Source: Chloroflexota bacterium (lineage in GTDB: Bacteria; Chloroflexota; UBA6077; JADZDV01). From it: DNA of 6,031 nucleotides. Positions 1 through 5,370 of the stretch are shown here, piece after piece. The stretch covers positions 1 to 6,031 of the forward strand of contig JADZDV010000334.1 of assembly GCA_020850915.1 (NCBI GenBank), given 5' to 3'. Positions within the stretch are counted from its first letter, which is position 1. The number at the start of each line of letters is the position of its first letter. Both the position numbers and the translations under genes were made by a program. Below the pieces are notes generated by a model. That model saw nothing but the letters and a program-made list of their open reading frames with translations. It made no database searches and had not been told where the DNA came from.

Positions 1-1253
1 ACGAGCATGCCCAACAGCGCCGGACTCACGGTCGTCGCCCCACTGGCAGCCCCGGCGGTCAGAACCGCGACCAGGTAGCCGAGGAGTGGCGCGACGACGA
101 ATCGCGGCAGGGCGGGAGCCCGCTGGACCGTTCGCACGAAACCGGCCGGGAAGCGTCCCAGGAGCCCGGTCCGCCAGGTCCCGAGGCACACTGCCGCGGC
201 GCCAACCAGCAGACCGTCCGTCCAGTGGGTGTAGGCCCCCGACAGCAGCAGGCTGACGACGCCAGCGGCCAGGCTGATACGAAGAGAGACCGGGAGCCGG
301 CGCCACTTCGCGCCGCGCCTGGCAGACCAGGCGCCTGATAGCTGCTCCATCGCCACCGCCGCGGCGCCGCGAGCCCGACGCCGGGCGGCACGCTCCAGAG
401 CAACCCGCGCCAGCGCCGCCAGGACAGCGGCTGCCACCAGCCACGCCCACTGCCCTGGTGCATGCTCCATCACCCGGGCCGTCGGCAGGCCGCTCCCCCA
501 CGTGAAGATCGGGCGGATGAGCAGCGTCAGCCCCTGGCACCACAGGTAGACCAGCACGCCGCAGGCGAGCGGATAGACTAGAGCGCCTGAGGTTGCGCCC
601 ACGGGCGGGCTCTCAGCAGAATGCGCGAGGACCGGCGGGAGCAGTCTACCCGGCGCCCCCGGCACCCTGTTCACCGCTGGTTTCATTGCAGCGCGCTCGG
701 GTACCGAGCACGACAGCGCGCGTGCGAGTCGAGGCAACTGCACGACCGGTATGGCCAGCAGGAGATAGCTGATCAACTGGCTTCCCGCGGCCTCGAGCAG
801 TCCAGGATAGGAGGCGTAACGCTGCCCGAAGGTCGCACCGCCTAGCAGGTCGCCCAGGAGGTATCCGCCCAGGAGCGTCAGGCCGAGGAGACCGCTCAAG
901 ATGGATCCGGCGATCAAGACCGCCATGAACCCCAGTGGCTCGAAGAGCGCCGGGAGTTGTCCGGTCCAGAGGAACGGCGCCAGGAAGCCGAGCACCAGGC
1001 CGGCCAGCGGAGCGAAGGCCGAGACACCCCGCCAGGTCGACATCCAGGCGCCGTCCACCAGGACGTCCGAGAGCTGGGGGGCCCACGGCGCCAGTGCTCT
1101 GGGCGCTCGAGCCAGCCAGAAGCGACCCGGTCCTCCCTCTTCTCCCGCTCCGCGCGGGCAGCTCAGACCACGGGCGAGCCGTCTCGGTGCGACGCCTGCT
1201 CCGTGCTCGTCGGCTCTGGCAGAAATGGTAGACCCGGTCGATTTGGGTAGCAT
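1..1253 (-). CDS. Polytopic membrane protein of unknown family (C-terminus beyond the left edge)
   Basis: I do not recognise the family. Reading leftward from an ATG at 1253-1251, the frame stays open for 417 codons to the window edge, and an in-frame TGA (1259-1257) lies just upstream. The product has about seven or eight hydrophobic segments, near residues 78-96, 109-138, 158-174, 222-246, 269-286, 322-341, 347-358 and 385-403. Arg-rich loops separate them, for example 288-295 and 312-319, as expected of an inner-membrane protein. No catalytic motif, ATP site or transporter signature is visible. The start is uncertain. Residues 1-70 are polar, rich in Arg/Gly/Ala/Pro, and the first ~40 codons use AGA, TCT, ATT and AAA, unlike the GC-ending codons that follow. 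ATG at 1043 (Met71), seven residues before the first hydrophobic segment, is a good alternative. It is codirectional with the SDR gene but about 430 bp away, so cotranscription is not obvious. That it is a real gene is well supported; its function is unknown. Confidence 0.72.
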   Translation of the reverse strand, partial: MLPKSTGSTISARADEHGAGVAPRRLARGLSCPRGAGEEGGPGRFWLARAPRALAPWAPQLSDVLVDGAWMSTWRGVSAFAPLAGLVLGFLAPFLWTGQLPALFEPLGFMAVLIAGSILSGLLGLTLLGGYLLGDLLGGATFGQRYASYPGLLEAAGSQLISYLLLAIPVVQLPRLARALSCSVPERAAMKPAVNRVPGAPGRLLPPVLAHSAESPPVGATSGALVYPLACGVLVYLWCQGLTLLIRPIFTWGSGLPTARVMEHAPGQWAWLVAAAVLAALARVALERAARRRARGAAAVAMEQLSGAWSARRGAKWRRLPVSLRISLAAGVVSLLLSGAYTHWTDGLLVGAAAVCLGTWRTGLLGRFPAGFVRTVQRAPALPRFVVAPLLGYLVAVLTAGAASGATTVSPALLGML

Positions 1254-1682
1254 CGCTCACCCACCGGAGGGACCGTCGAGGTTGAGCCGCTCCTGGAATG
1301 CCGGTTCCCTCGAGCTCCTGGCTGGTGGACCGGGGCACCCACGGCTCCTCTCGTCTATGCTAGGGCCGTGAGTCGGAGACCTCCGTCAAGCCCGCGACGC
1401 CCCGATGGTCGCCTGGCTAACAGTCCGCGCAGCCGCGGCCTTTGTCGGTCGTCGGAACGCGGCCAGAGTTACGGATCGGACGGACCGCCACGCCGTCCGC
1501 AAGGAAGGATCGGACGTAGACCACCGCCAACGGGTGCAAGAGCGCTACCGACGGGTGCTCGGCGATCGCCCTCGGCAGGAGAGATCGGAAGTAGACCATC
1601 GCCAACGGGCGCAAGGCAAACGTCCGGGATCTGGTGATCGCCACGATGGGGGACGCCGCCAAGCGGCCCGGCCGGCCTGGAC
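1254..1682. other. Intergenic region without a supported gene
   Basis: These roughly 430 bases separate two leftward genes. Short frames are open on both strands because the DNA is GC-rich. None has a convincing ribosome-binding site, a recognisable domain or a clear compositional bias, and the predicted peptides are Arg/Pro-rich on the plus strand. The only structure I can defend is the imperfect direct repeat described separately (1508-1615). I see no strong terminator behind the SDR stop at 1683. A degraded gene on the minus strand is possible, because the repeat copies differ mainly by conservative changes in one minus frame, but three substitutions are too few to decide. Confidence 0.5.
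1508..1615. repeat. 33-bp imperfect direct repeat, two copies 75 bp apart
   Basis: Copy one is at 1508-1540 and copy two at 1583-1615. They match at 30 of 33 positions; the differences are at repeat positions 8, 17 and 28. Both begin GATCGGA and end GCAAG. A shorter related block, CCGACGGGTGCTC, sits between them at 1548-1560. A more diverged relative may lie at 1474-1502, sharing GATCGGACG at one end and GCAAG at the other. The 75-bp offset is a multiple of three, so the repeat could be coding or could be an intergenic repeat family. It is not a CRISPR array, because there are only two good copies and the spacing is irregular. Its function is unknown. Confidence 0.6.
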
Positions 1683-2462
1683 TCACCTGCCGGCGCAGCG
1701 GCCCCCGTCAACGACAAGGATCTCGCCGGTGGCCCAGGACGCCTCGCCCGACGCGAGGTAGAGCACCGCGTACGCGACATCCGTCGGCCGACCGATTCGC
1801 CCGAGCGGGTAGCTGCCCTCGATCTGGCGGCGCATCTCCGCGTAGCTCAGCCCCCGCTCGCGTGCGCGGAGGGTCATGTTCTCCACCCCGAGCTCCGTCT
1901 CGATCTGGCCCGGGCAAACGCAATTGACCCGGATCCCATCCGCCGCGTGGTCCAGCGCCATGTTCTTCGTGAGCATCACCACCGCGGCCTTAGAGGCGCC
2001 GTAGGCGGCCCAGTTGGGCGCGCCGAGAACACCCACCCCGGAGCCGATATTGATGATGACGCCGTCGCCAGCGGCGCGGAGGCAAGGCAGGGCGAAGCGG
2101 GAGACGAGGTAGACACTCTTGACGTTGGTAGTGAAAATGCGGTCCCAGTCCTGTTCGGAGGTGTTCTCGACGGTGCCGGGGCCGCCGAGGCCAACGTTGT
2201 TGACGACGATGTGGAGGCCGCCGAGTGCCTCTGCCGCGGCGGCGACGAACCGCTCAACGGAGTCCGCGACCGTCACGTCGCCGTCCAGAGCGACCGCTCG
2301 CCCGCCTCGTGCGCGGATGCCCTCCGCCACGGCCTCTGCCGTCCCGTTCAGGTCGATGCAGGCGACCGCCGCCCCCTCGGCCGCGAGCGTCTCCGCGATG
2401 GCGCGACCGTTCCCGCGCGCGGCGCCCGTGACCAGAGCCAGCTTTCCGTCTACTCGCCCCAC
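1683..2462 (-). CDS. Classical short-chain dehydrogenase/reductase (SDR), NAD-type
   Basis: This is a cytosolic oxidoreductase that interconverts an alcohol and a ketone using a nicotinamide cofactor. Numbering is from the preferred GTG at 2462-2460 (259 aa, normal for classical SDRs). The dinucleotide-binding motif TGAARGNG is at 12-19, with Asn where Ile is common. An Asp at 37 ends the second beta strand and favours NAD over NADP. Asp62 lies in GDV, and NNVG (88-91) replaces the usual NNAG. The catalytic tetrad is Asn113, Ser141, Tyr154 and Lys158 (YGASK), followed by PGQIET (184-189) and a C-terminal VVDGG. An upstream GTG at 2483 would add seven residues. I prefer 2462 because GGAGG (2471-2467) lies four bases before it and the resulting N-terminus (MGRVDGKLALVTG) is typical of the family. 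The gene diverges from the HAD gene and has its own leader with a hairpin. Substrate cannot be assigned; FabG-like or glucose-1-dehydrogenase-like labels would only be family-level guesses. Confidence 0.93.
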   Translation of the reverse strand: MGRVDGKLALVTGAARGNGRAIAETLAAEGAAVACIDLNGTAEAVAEGIRARGGRAVALDGDVTVADSVERFVAAAAEALGGLHIVVNNVGLGGPGTVENTSEQDWDRIFTTNVKSVYLVSRFALPCLRAAGDGVIINIGSGVGVLGAPNWAAYGASKAAVVMLTKNMALDHAADGIRVNCVCPGQIETELGVENMTLRARERGLSYAEMRRQIEGSYPLGRIGRPTDVAYAVLYLASGEASWATGEILVVDGGRCAGR

Positions 2463-2466
2463 AGCT

Positions 2467-2471
2467 CCTCC
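2467..2471 (-). promoter_or_regulatory. Ribosome-binding site for the SDR gene
   Basis: Read on the minus strand this is GGAGG, followed by AGCT and then GTG at 2462. The four-base spacer is short but usable, and it matches the spacer before the HAD gene's TTG. It decides between the GTG at 2462 and the GTG at 2483, which has no comparable site upstream. Confidence 0.55.
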
Positions 2472-2494
2472 AGGCGTGCTCACGGCACGCTATC

Positions 2495-2522
2495 CGCCGG
2501 TCTCCCCGCTCGGAGACCGGCG
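2495..2522. promoter_or_regulatory. Perfect 11-bp inverted repeat in the SDR 5' leader
   Basis: The arms CGCCGGTCTCC (2495-2505) and GGAGACCGGCG (2512-2522) are exact reverse complements around a six-base loop, CCGCTC. The element lies 12 bases upstream of the GTG at 2483 and 32 bases upstream of the preferred GTG at 2462. It is just downstream of a TATACT box on the same strand, so a transcript from that box would begin with or just before the stem. It could be a stabilising 5' hairpin, an attenuation element, or a DNA operator for a dimeric repressor. The sequence alone does not separate these. Confidence 0.6.
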
Positions 2523-2530
2523 CCGGGCGG

Positions 2531-2536
2531 AGTATA
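2531..2536 (-). promoter_or_regulatory. Candidate -10 box for the SDR gene
   Basis: The minus strand reads TATACT, five of six matches to the sigma70-type -10 consensus, in an otherwise GC-rich stretch. The bases 16-18 bp upstream contain no good -35 match, so the promoter may be activator-dependent or the box may be fortuitous. A start about seven bases downstream would be near 2524, at the edge of the hairpin. Confidence 0.35.
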
Positions 2537-2573
2537 GCGCCATCCGCCACCGGGCCCGCACGCTGGGGGCGAC

Positions 2574-2587
2574 CGAAAGCGCTTGCA
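2574..2587. promoter_or_regulatory. LacI/GalR-family operator-like palindrome
   Basis: The sequence CGAAAGCGCTTGCA matches nine of the ten fixed positions of the family consensus TGNAANCGNTTNCA; only the first T differs. Its core AAGCGCTT (2577-2584) is a perfect 8-bp palindrome with the central CG typical of LacI-family sites. It lies between the divergent SDR and HAD genes, about 56 bp upstream of the predicted SDR transcription start. No LacI-type regulator is encoded in the window, so the cognate protein is unknown. Confidence 0.4.
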
Positions 2588-2644
2588 GGAGCCTCCGTCC
2601 ACCGGTCATCTCGCCGTCCGAAAGACCCGTTGCTGGATTCAACA

Positions 2645-2675
2645 ACTGTCAGGCGCACCCCGCACACTTGACAGT
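2645..2675. promoter_or_regulatory. Spaced 7-bp inverted repeat overlapping the HAD promoter
   Basis: ACTGTCA (2645-2651) and TGACAGT (2669-2675) are exact reverse complements, with arm centres 24 bp apart. The right arm contains most of the -35 hexamer TTGACA (2668-2673). A repressor dimer bound here would block the HAD promoter. Part of the match follows from the -35 sequence itself, so chance cannot be dismissed. Confidence 0.4.
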
Positions 2676-2697
2676 CGGTGGTGAGGCTCAGTATTTT
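2668..2697 (+). promoter_or_regulatory. Candidate sigma70-type promoter for the HAD gene
   Basis: A perfect -35 hexamer TTGACA (2668-2673) is followed after 18 bp by TATTTT (2692-2697), four of six matches to the -10 consensus. The AT-rich run at 2690-2698 stands out locally. The predicted start near 2704 leaves a leader of about 57 bases before the TTG start codon at 2761. Confidence 0.55.
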
Positions 2698-2751
2698 CCA
2701 GAGCCCGGGCGACTGGCGCGCCGGTCGATGGTGCCGCGCGCTGGGCCCGCG

Positions 2752-2756
2752 GGAGG
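2752..2756 (+). promoter_or_regulatory. Ribosome-binding site selecting the TTG start of the HAD gene
   Basis: GGAGG lies four bases before TTG at 2761-2763. The in-frame ATG at 2728 has no comparable site, so this element argues for the shorter protein. Confidence 0.55.
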
Positions 2757-2760
2757 GCGC

Positions 2761-3456
2761 TTGAGACACATCTGCGCGTTCGACATCTACGGCACTCTGT
2801 TCGACATGCGAACGGTGCTCGATGCGCTGCGGGGTCACAGCAAAGACCCGGAGCGCTTCTACCAGCTATGGCGGTACAAGCTGGTCAACTACCTCTGGAT
2901 CGTCTCGGCGATAGACAAGTTCCAGGATCTGACCACGCTCCGAGAGCGGGCATTCGACTTCTGCCGGCAGGAGATCGAGCCGGAGCTCAGGCCCGACGTC
3001 AAACAGCGGTTCATGGAGGCGTCGCTGTACTTGCGGCCGTTCGCGGACACGCGCGAGGGGCTGGAGCGTCTGCGGGCGGCGGGGTTCAAGCTGGTCGCGC
3101 TCTCGACCGGGACGCGGTCCGATCTGACCCGGATGTTCGAGCGGGCCGGCCTCGGAGGCCACTTCGACGCCATCGTGACGAACCAGGAGGCCGGCATCTA
3201 CAAGCCCCACCCGCGGGCCTACCTCCACGCCGCCGATCGGCTGGCGGTGGAGCCCGGGCAGATCCGGATGGTCGCCGCCCATCCCTGGGATCTGATCGGA
3301 GCCGGCAACGCCGGCCTGGCCCAGGCCTGGCTGCGACGCGCGGAGCTGATCGGCCTGGAGTCACGGACCTACGACACCATCTCTCCAGAGCCGGAGCTGG
3401 TGGCCGACTCCTTCCAGGCCCTCGTGGAGCGCATCATCGCGGCCGACCGGCCGTAG
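2761..3456 (+). CDS. HAD-superfamily type II protein, L-2-haloacid dehalogenase-like
   Basis: Family members replace the halogen of a 2-haloacid with hydroxyl through an aspartyl-ester intermediate, in the cytosol. From the TTG start it is 231 aa, almost the length of characterised L-2-haloacid dehalogenases (about 232). The nucleophile motif is FDIYGTLFD with Asp8; Tyr at +2, in place of the Asp of phosphatases, is typical of the dehalogenase branch. The cap carries WRYK with Arg38. Motif II is LSTG (Ser115, Thr116), motif III Lys148 in YKPHPRAY (Tyr154 follows), and motif IV AAHPWD with Asp177. Against the well-studied enzyme L-DEX (from memory), Asn119 becomes Thr116, Ser175 becomes Ala172 and Asn177 becomes His174. 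The catalytic frame is therefore kept but the pocket differs, and activity on haloacids is unproven. ATG at 2728 would add 11 residues but lacks a ribosome-binding site. The same open frame extends back to 2119, opposite the SDR gene; that part is antisense shadow. It has its own promoter and lies 140 bp before the binding-protein gene. Confidence 0.88.
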   Translation: MRHICAFDIYGTLFDMRTVLDALRGHSKDPERFYQLWRYKLVNYLWIVSAIDKFQDLTTLRERAFDFCRQEIEPELRPDVKQRFMEASLYLRPFADTREGLERLRAAGFKLVALSTGTRSDLTRMFERAGLGGHFDAIVTNQEAGIYKPHPRAYLHAADRLAVEPGQIRMVAAHPWDLIGAGNAGLAQAWLRRAELIGLESRTYDTISPEPELVADSFQALVERIIAADRP

Positions 3457-3480
3457 GCGCCGCGGGCATTGGTCCATAGG

Positions 3481-3509
3481 TTGACATGCCCGCCCCAGTC
3501 GTGTACACC
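3481..3509 (+). promoter_or_regulatory. Candidate promoter for the ABC importer operon
   Basis: A perfect TTGACA (3481-3486) is followed after 17 bp by TACACC (3504-3509), a weak -10 match (three of six). The start would be near 3516, leaving an 80-base leader. The location, between the HAD stop and the binding-protein gene, is right, but the -10 is poor. Read-through from the HAD promoter is also possible, because I see no terminator after 3456. Confidence 0.4.
3501..3508. promoter_or_regulatory. GTGTACAC palindrome over the putative -10
   Basis: This perfect 8-bp palindrome fits the GT-N-TA-N-AC pattern described for HutC-type GntR regulators. It overlaps the putative -10 region of the importer promoter, where a repressor would act. 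An 8-bp site is short enough to arise by chance and its flanks do not extend the symmetry. Confidence 0.25.
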
Positions 3510-3547
3510 ACCGATACCGGCGGGACTCCCTTGAGTTGCCGCGGGCA

Positions 3548-3567
3548 GCCGACGACCGTTGGTCGGC
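3548..3567 (+). promoter_or_regulatory. Short hairpin in the binding-protein leader
   Basis: GCCGAC (3548-3553) pairs with GTCGGC (3562-3567) across an eight-base loop, 16 bases before the ribosome-binding site. It could form a small leader stem without hiding the site. GC-rich DNA yields such stems readily. Confidence 0.25.
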
Positions 3568-3583
3568 GCGGCGACAGGATTCG

Positions 3584-3590
3584 AAGGAGG
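3584..3590 (+). promoter_or_regulatory. Strong ribosome-binding site of the binding-protein gene
   Basis: AAGGAGG is followed by a six-base spacer and ATG at 3597. This is the best site in the window and fixes the start. The longer open frame from 3486 would place 37 non-signal-like residues before the lipoprotein signal. Confidence 0.85.
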
Positions 3591-3596
3591 AGCCTC

Positions 3597-5303
3597 ATGA
3601 CGAGCAGCCGTATGCACGGCCTACCAGCGGTTCTGGCCATCATGGGCCTGGTCTTTAGCCTCGCGTGCCAGCCGCGCGCGGCGACGCCCACTCAGGCGCC
3701 CCCAGCGGCAGCGCCGACGAGCGCCCCGGCGCAGGCGCCAAAGGCGGCAGCGCCCGCGGCCACCGCCGCGCCGGTCGCCCAGGCAGCACAGGCAACGGCA
3801 TTGCCGAAGCCCGCTCCGGCTCAGAAGGTAGAGCCACAGGGCAAGATCACGATCGGGTTGTCCGTCAACGCGACAACCATGGATCCAGCGATGGTGTCGG
3901 ACCAGACGACAACCGGTATTCTGGCCAACGTCTTCGACAGCCTGCTGGCGCGCAAGACGGGCTCGATGGAGCCTGTCCCCATGCTGGCTGAGTCGTACAA
4001 GCTCGTGAACGACACCACCTGGGAGTTCAAGCTTCGGAAGGGGGTCAAGTTCCACAACGGCGAGGATTTCACCGCGGACGCGGTGAAGTTCACGCTGGAC
4101 CGCAACATCAAGCCGGAGCAGAAGGCTCCGCAGCGCAGCTTCATCGCCGTCATCAAGGAAGTGAAAGTCGTGGACCCGTACACGGTCCACATCATCACGG
4201 ACGGCCCGTCGCCCACTCTGCCAAACCGAATGACCACGTTGACTTCATGGATCCTGCCGCCCAAGTCCGTCCAGGAGAAGGGCGACGCCTACTTCGCCAG
4301 CAATCCGATCGGGACCGGCCCCTACAAGTTTGTGGACTGGGTGAAGGACGACCGGGTCACCCTCGAGGCGAACCCGAACTACTGGGCCGGGCCGCCGGCG
4401 ATCAAGACGATGGTCTTCAAACCGATGCCAGAAGCCTCAGCCCGGATCGCGGCGATCCAGACAGGCGCGGTGGACGTCGTAGCCAACGTGCCGGCCGACC
4501 AGGCCGCGGCGCTGAAGAACAGCCAGGGCTTCTCGATCCAGGCGGTGCCGAGCATGCTGGTCGTGTACCTGGGCATCGATTCCGTGACGGACTCACCGAC
4601 CGCCAAGAAGGAGGTCCGGCAGGCGATCAACCTGGCAGTCGACCGCGAGACGATCGTCAAGGACATCCTACGCGGCTTCGCAAAGTTGAGCACCAGCTCG
4701 GTCTCTGACGAGGTGTTCGGCTTCGACAGCAGCCTGAAGCCATACCCGTACGACCCGGCGAAGGCAAAACAGCTCCTCACGAGCGCGGGGTACCCAGACG
4801 GGTTCCCGCTCAACATTCACGGGCCCAACGGCCGCTACTCGATGGACCGTGACGTCCTGCAGGCCGTCGCCGGCTACCTCCAGAAGGTCGGTATCAAGGC
4901 GAAGGTCCAGACGCACGAATGGGGCGAGTACAACAGCACCATGAAGTACGGAACGGCCGACAAGGGCGCGATGTACATGCTGGGCTGGGGCGGCTCCGGC
5001 ACGTTCATCCCCGAGCTGGCGATCTACCCGCTGGTGAAGTCCGGGGAGGTCTTCTCGACAACCAAGGACGCCCAGCTCGACAGCCTGATGGACAGCGCGA
5101 TGCGCTCGATGGACTCTGCCAAGCGGGCCGACCTCTGGAAGCAGGTCCAGCAGCGGATCCACGACGAGGCGTACCGTTTCCCGCTCTTCCAGCAGTACTA
5201 CATCTACGGCGTGAGCAACAAGGTCCAGAACTGGGACCCGCGCGGTGACGAGTACGTCATCATGAAGGACATCACTACCGGGAAGGACGTCACGCTCAAG
5301 TAG
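3597..5303 (+). CDS. Peptide/nickel-type ABC transporter solute-binding lipoprotein (SBP_bac_5 family)
   Basis: This 568-aa protein captures a solute outside the cytoplasmic membrane and hands it to the permease encoded next. The N-terminus has Arg5, a hydrophobic core at 9-20 and the lipobox FSLAC with Cys24 as the predicted lipidated residue. Ser at -3 is unusual but allowed by the broad lipobox pattern. Residues 25-82 form a flexible Ala/Pro/Thr/Gln spacer, a style common in Chloroflexota lipoproteins. The fold follows: TMDP at 94-97, the family signature around Trp142 to Arg169 (FKLRKGVKFHNGEDF, then TADAVKF), NPIGTGPYKF at 236-245, VRQAINLAVDRETI in the middle, and YDPAKAKQLL with AGYPDGFP. 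Both lobes appear complete and the stop at 5301 is clean. Family substrates include di- and oligopeptides, nickel, glutathione and some sugars, so the ligand is not assignable. A hairpin follows the stop by six bases. Confidence 0.96.
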   Translation: MTSSRMHGLPAVLAIMGLVFSLACQPRAATPTQAPPAAAPTSAPAQAPKAAAPAATAAPVAQAAQATALPKPAPAQKVEPQGKITIGLSVNATTMDPAMVSDQTTTGILANVFDSLLARKTGSMEPVPMLAESYKLVNDTTWEFKLRKGVKFHNGEDFTADAVKFTLDRNIKPEQKAPQRSFIAVIKEVKVVDPYTVHIITDGPSPTLPNRMTTLTSWILPPKSVQEKGDAYFASNPIGTGPYKFVDWVKDDRVTLEANPNYWAGPPAIKTMVFKPMPEASARIAAIQTGAVDVVANVPADQAAALKNSQGFSIQAVPSMLVVYLGIDSVTDSPTAKKEVRQAINLAVDRETIVKDILRGFAKLSTSSVSDEVFGFDSSLKPYPYDPAKAKQLLTSAGYPDGFPLNIHGPNGRYSMDRDVLQAVAGYLQKVGIKAKVQTHEWGEYNSTMKYGTADKGAMYMLGWGGSGTFIPELAIYPLVKSGEVFSTTKDAQLDSLMDSAMRSMDSAKRADLWKQVQQRIHDEAYRFPLFQQYYIYGVSNKVQNWDPRGDEYVIMKDITTGKDVTLK

Positions 5304-5309
5304 CACGAC

Positions 5310-5335
5310 GTGCCGGGCGCTGTTGCGCCCGGCAC
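5310..5335 (+). terminator. Perfect 11-bp intercistronic hairpin without a T tract
   Basis: GTGCCGGGCGC (5310-5320) pairs perfectly with GCGCCCGGCAC (5325-5335) over a TGTT loop, six bases after the binding-protein stop. The downstream bases CACATCC contain no T run, so a standard intrinsic terminator is unlikely. In transporter operons such as malE-malF, hairpins here protect the binding-protein mRNA from 3' exonucleases and keep it in excess over the permease. I infer that role, or partial termination, because the permease starts only 35 bases further on. Confidence 0.7.
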
Positions 5336-5370
5336 CACATCCGGATTCAAGCCAGGGCTGGGTTCACGCC

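Noticed and set aside
621..1371. Several plus-strand open frames over the left-edge membrane protein
   Set aside because: Their products are Arg/Pro/Ser-rich without hydrophobic or domain structure, whereas the opposing minus frame gives a coherent multi-segment membrane protein.
1561..1570. GGCGATCGCC palindrome containing the cyanobacterial HIP1 octamer
   Set aside because: It is a single occurrence, expected by chance in GC-rich DNA. HIP1 is meaningful only when highly over-represented.
1582..1591. AGATCGGAAG, identical to the start of a common sequencing adapter
   Set aside because: The match ends after ten bases, the following bases do not continue the adapter, and the stretch belongs to the 33-bp genomic repeat whose other copy differs here.
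1474..1615. CRISPR array
   Set aside because: There are only two good repeat copies, an uneven third, repeat-like sequence inside the spacer and no cas genes.
2119..2760. Open frame on the plus strand extending the HAD gene upstream by about 214 codons
   Set aside because: Most of it is antisense to the SDR gene, which has a complete set of SDR motifs. The extra sequence is Arg/Ala/Pro-rich shadow, and the HAD fold begins at the TTG with its own ribosome-binding site.
3459..3547. Direct repeat GCCGCGGGCA at 3459-3468 and 3538-3547
   Set aside because: It is ten bases of pure GC-type sequence flanking an intergenic region. There is no mobile gene or target-site pattern, so it is probably chance.
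3486..3596. In-frame N-terminal extension of the binding protein from the ATG at 3486
   Set aside because: It would bury the lipoprotein signal 37 residues inside the protein, overlaps the putative promoter, and ignores the strong AAGGAGG before 3597.
4668..5306. 212-codon open frame on the minus strand opposite the binding protein
   Set aside because: It is a shadow frame of a well-conserved SBP_bac_5 gene, with Arg/Val/Leu-biased low-information content and no domain.
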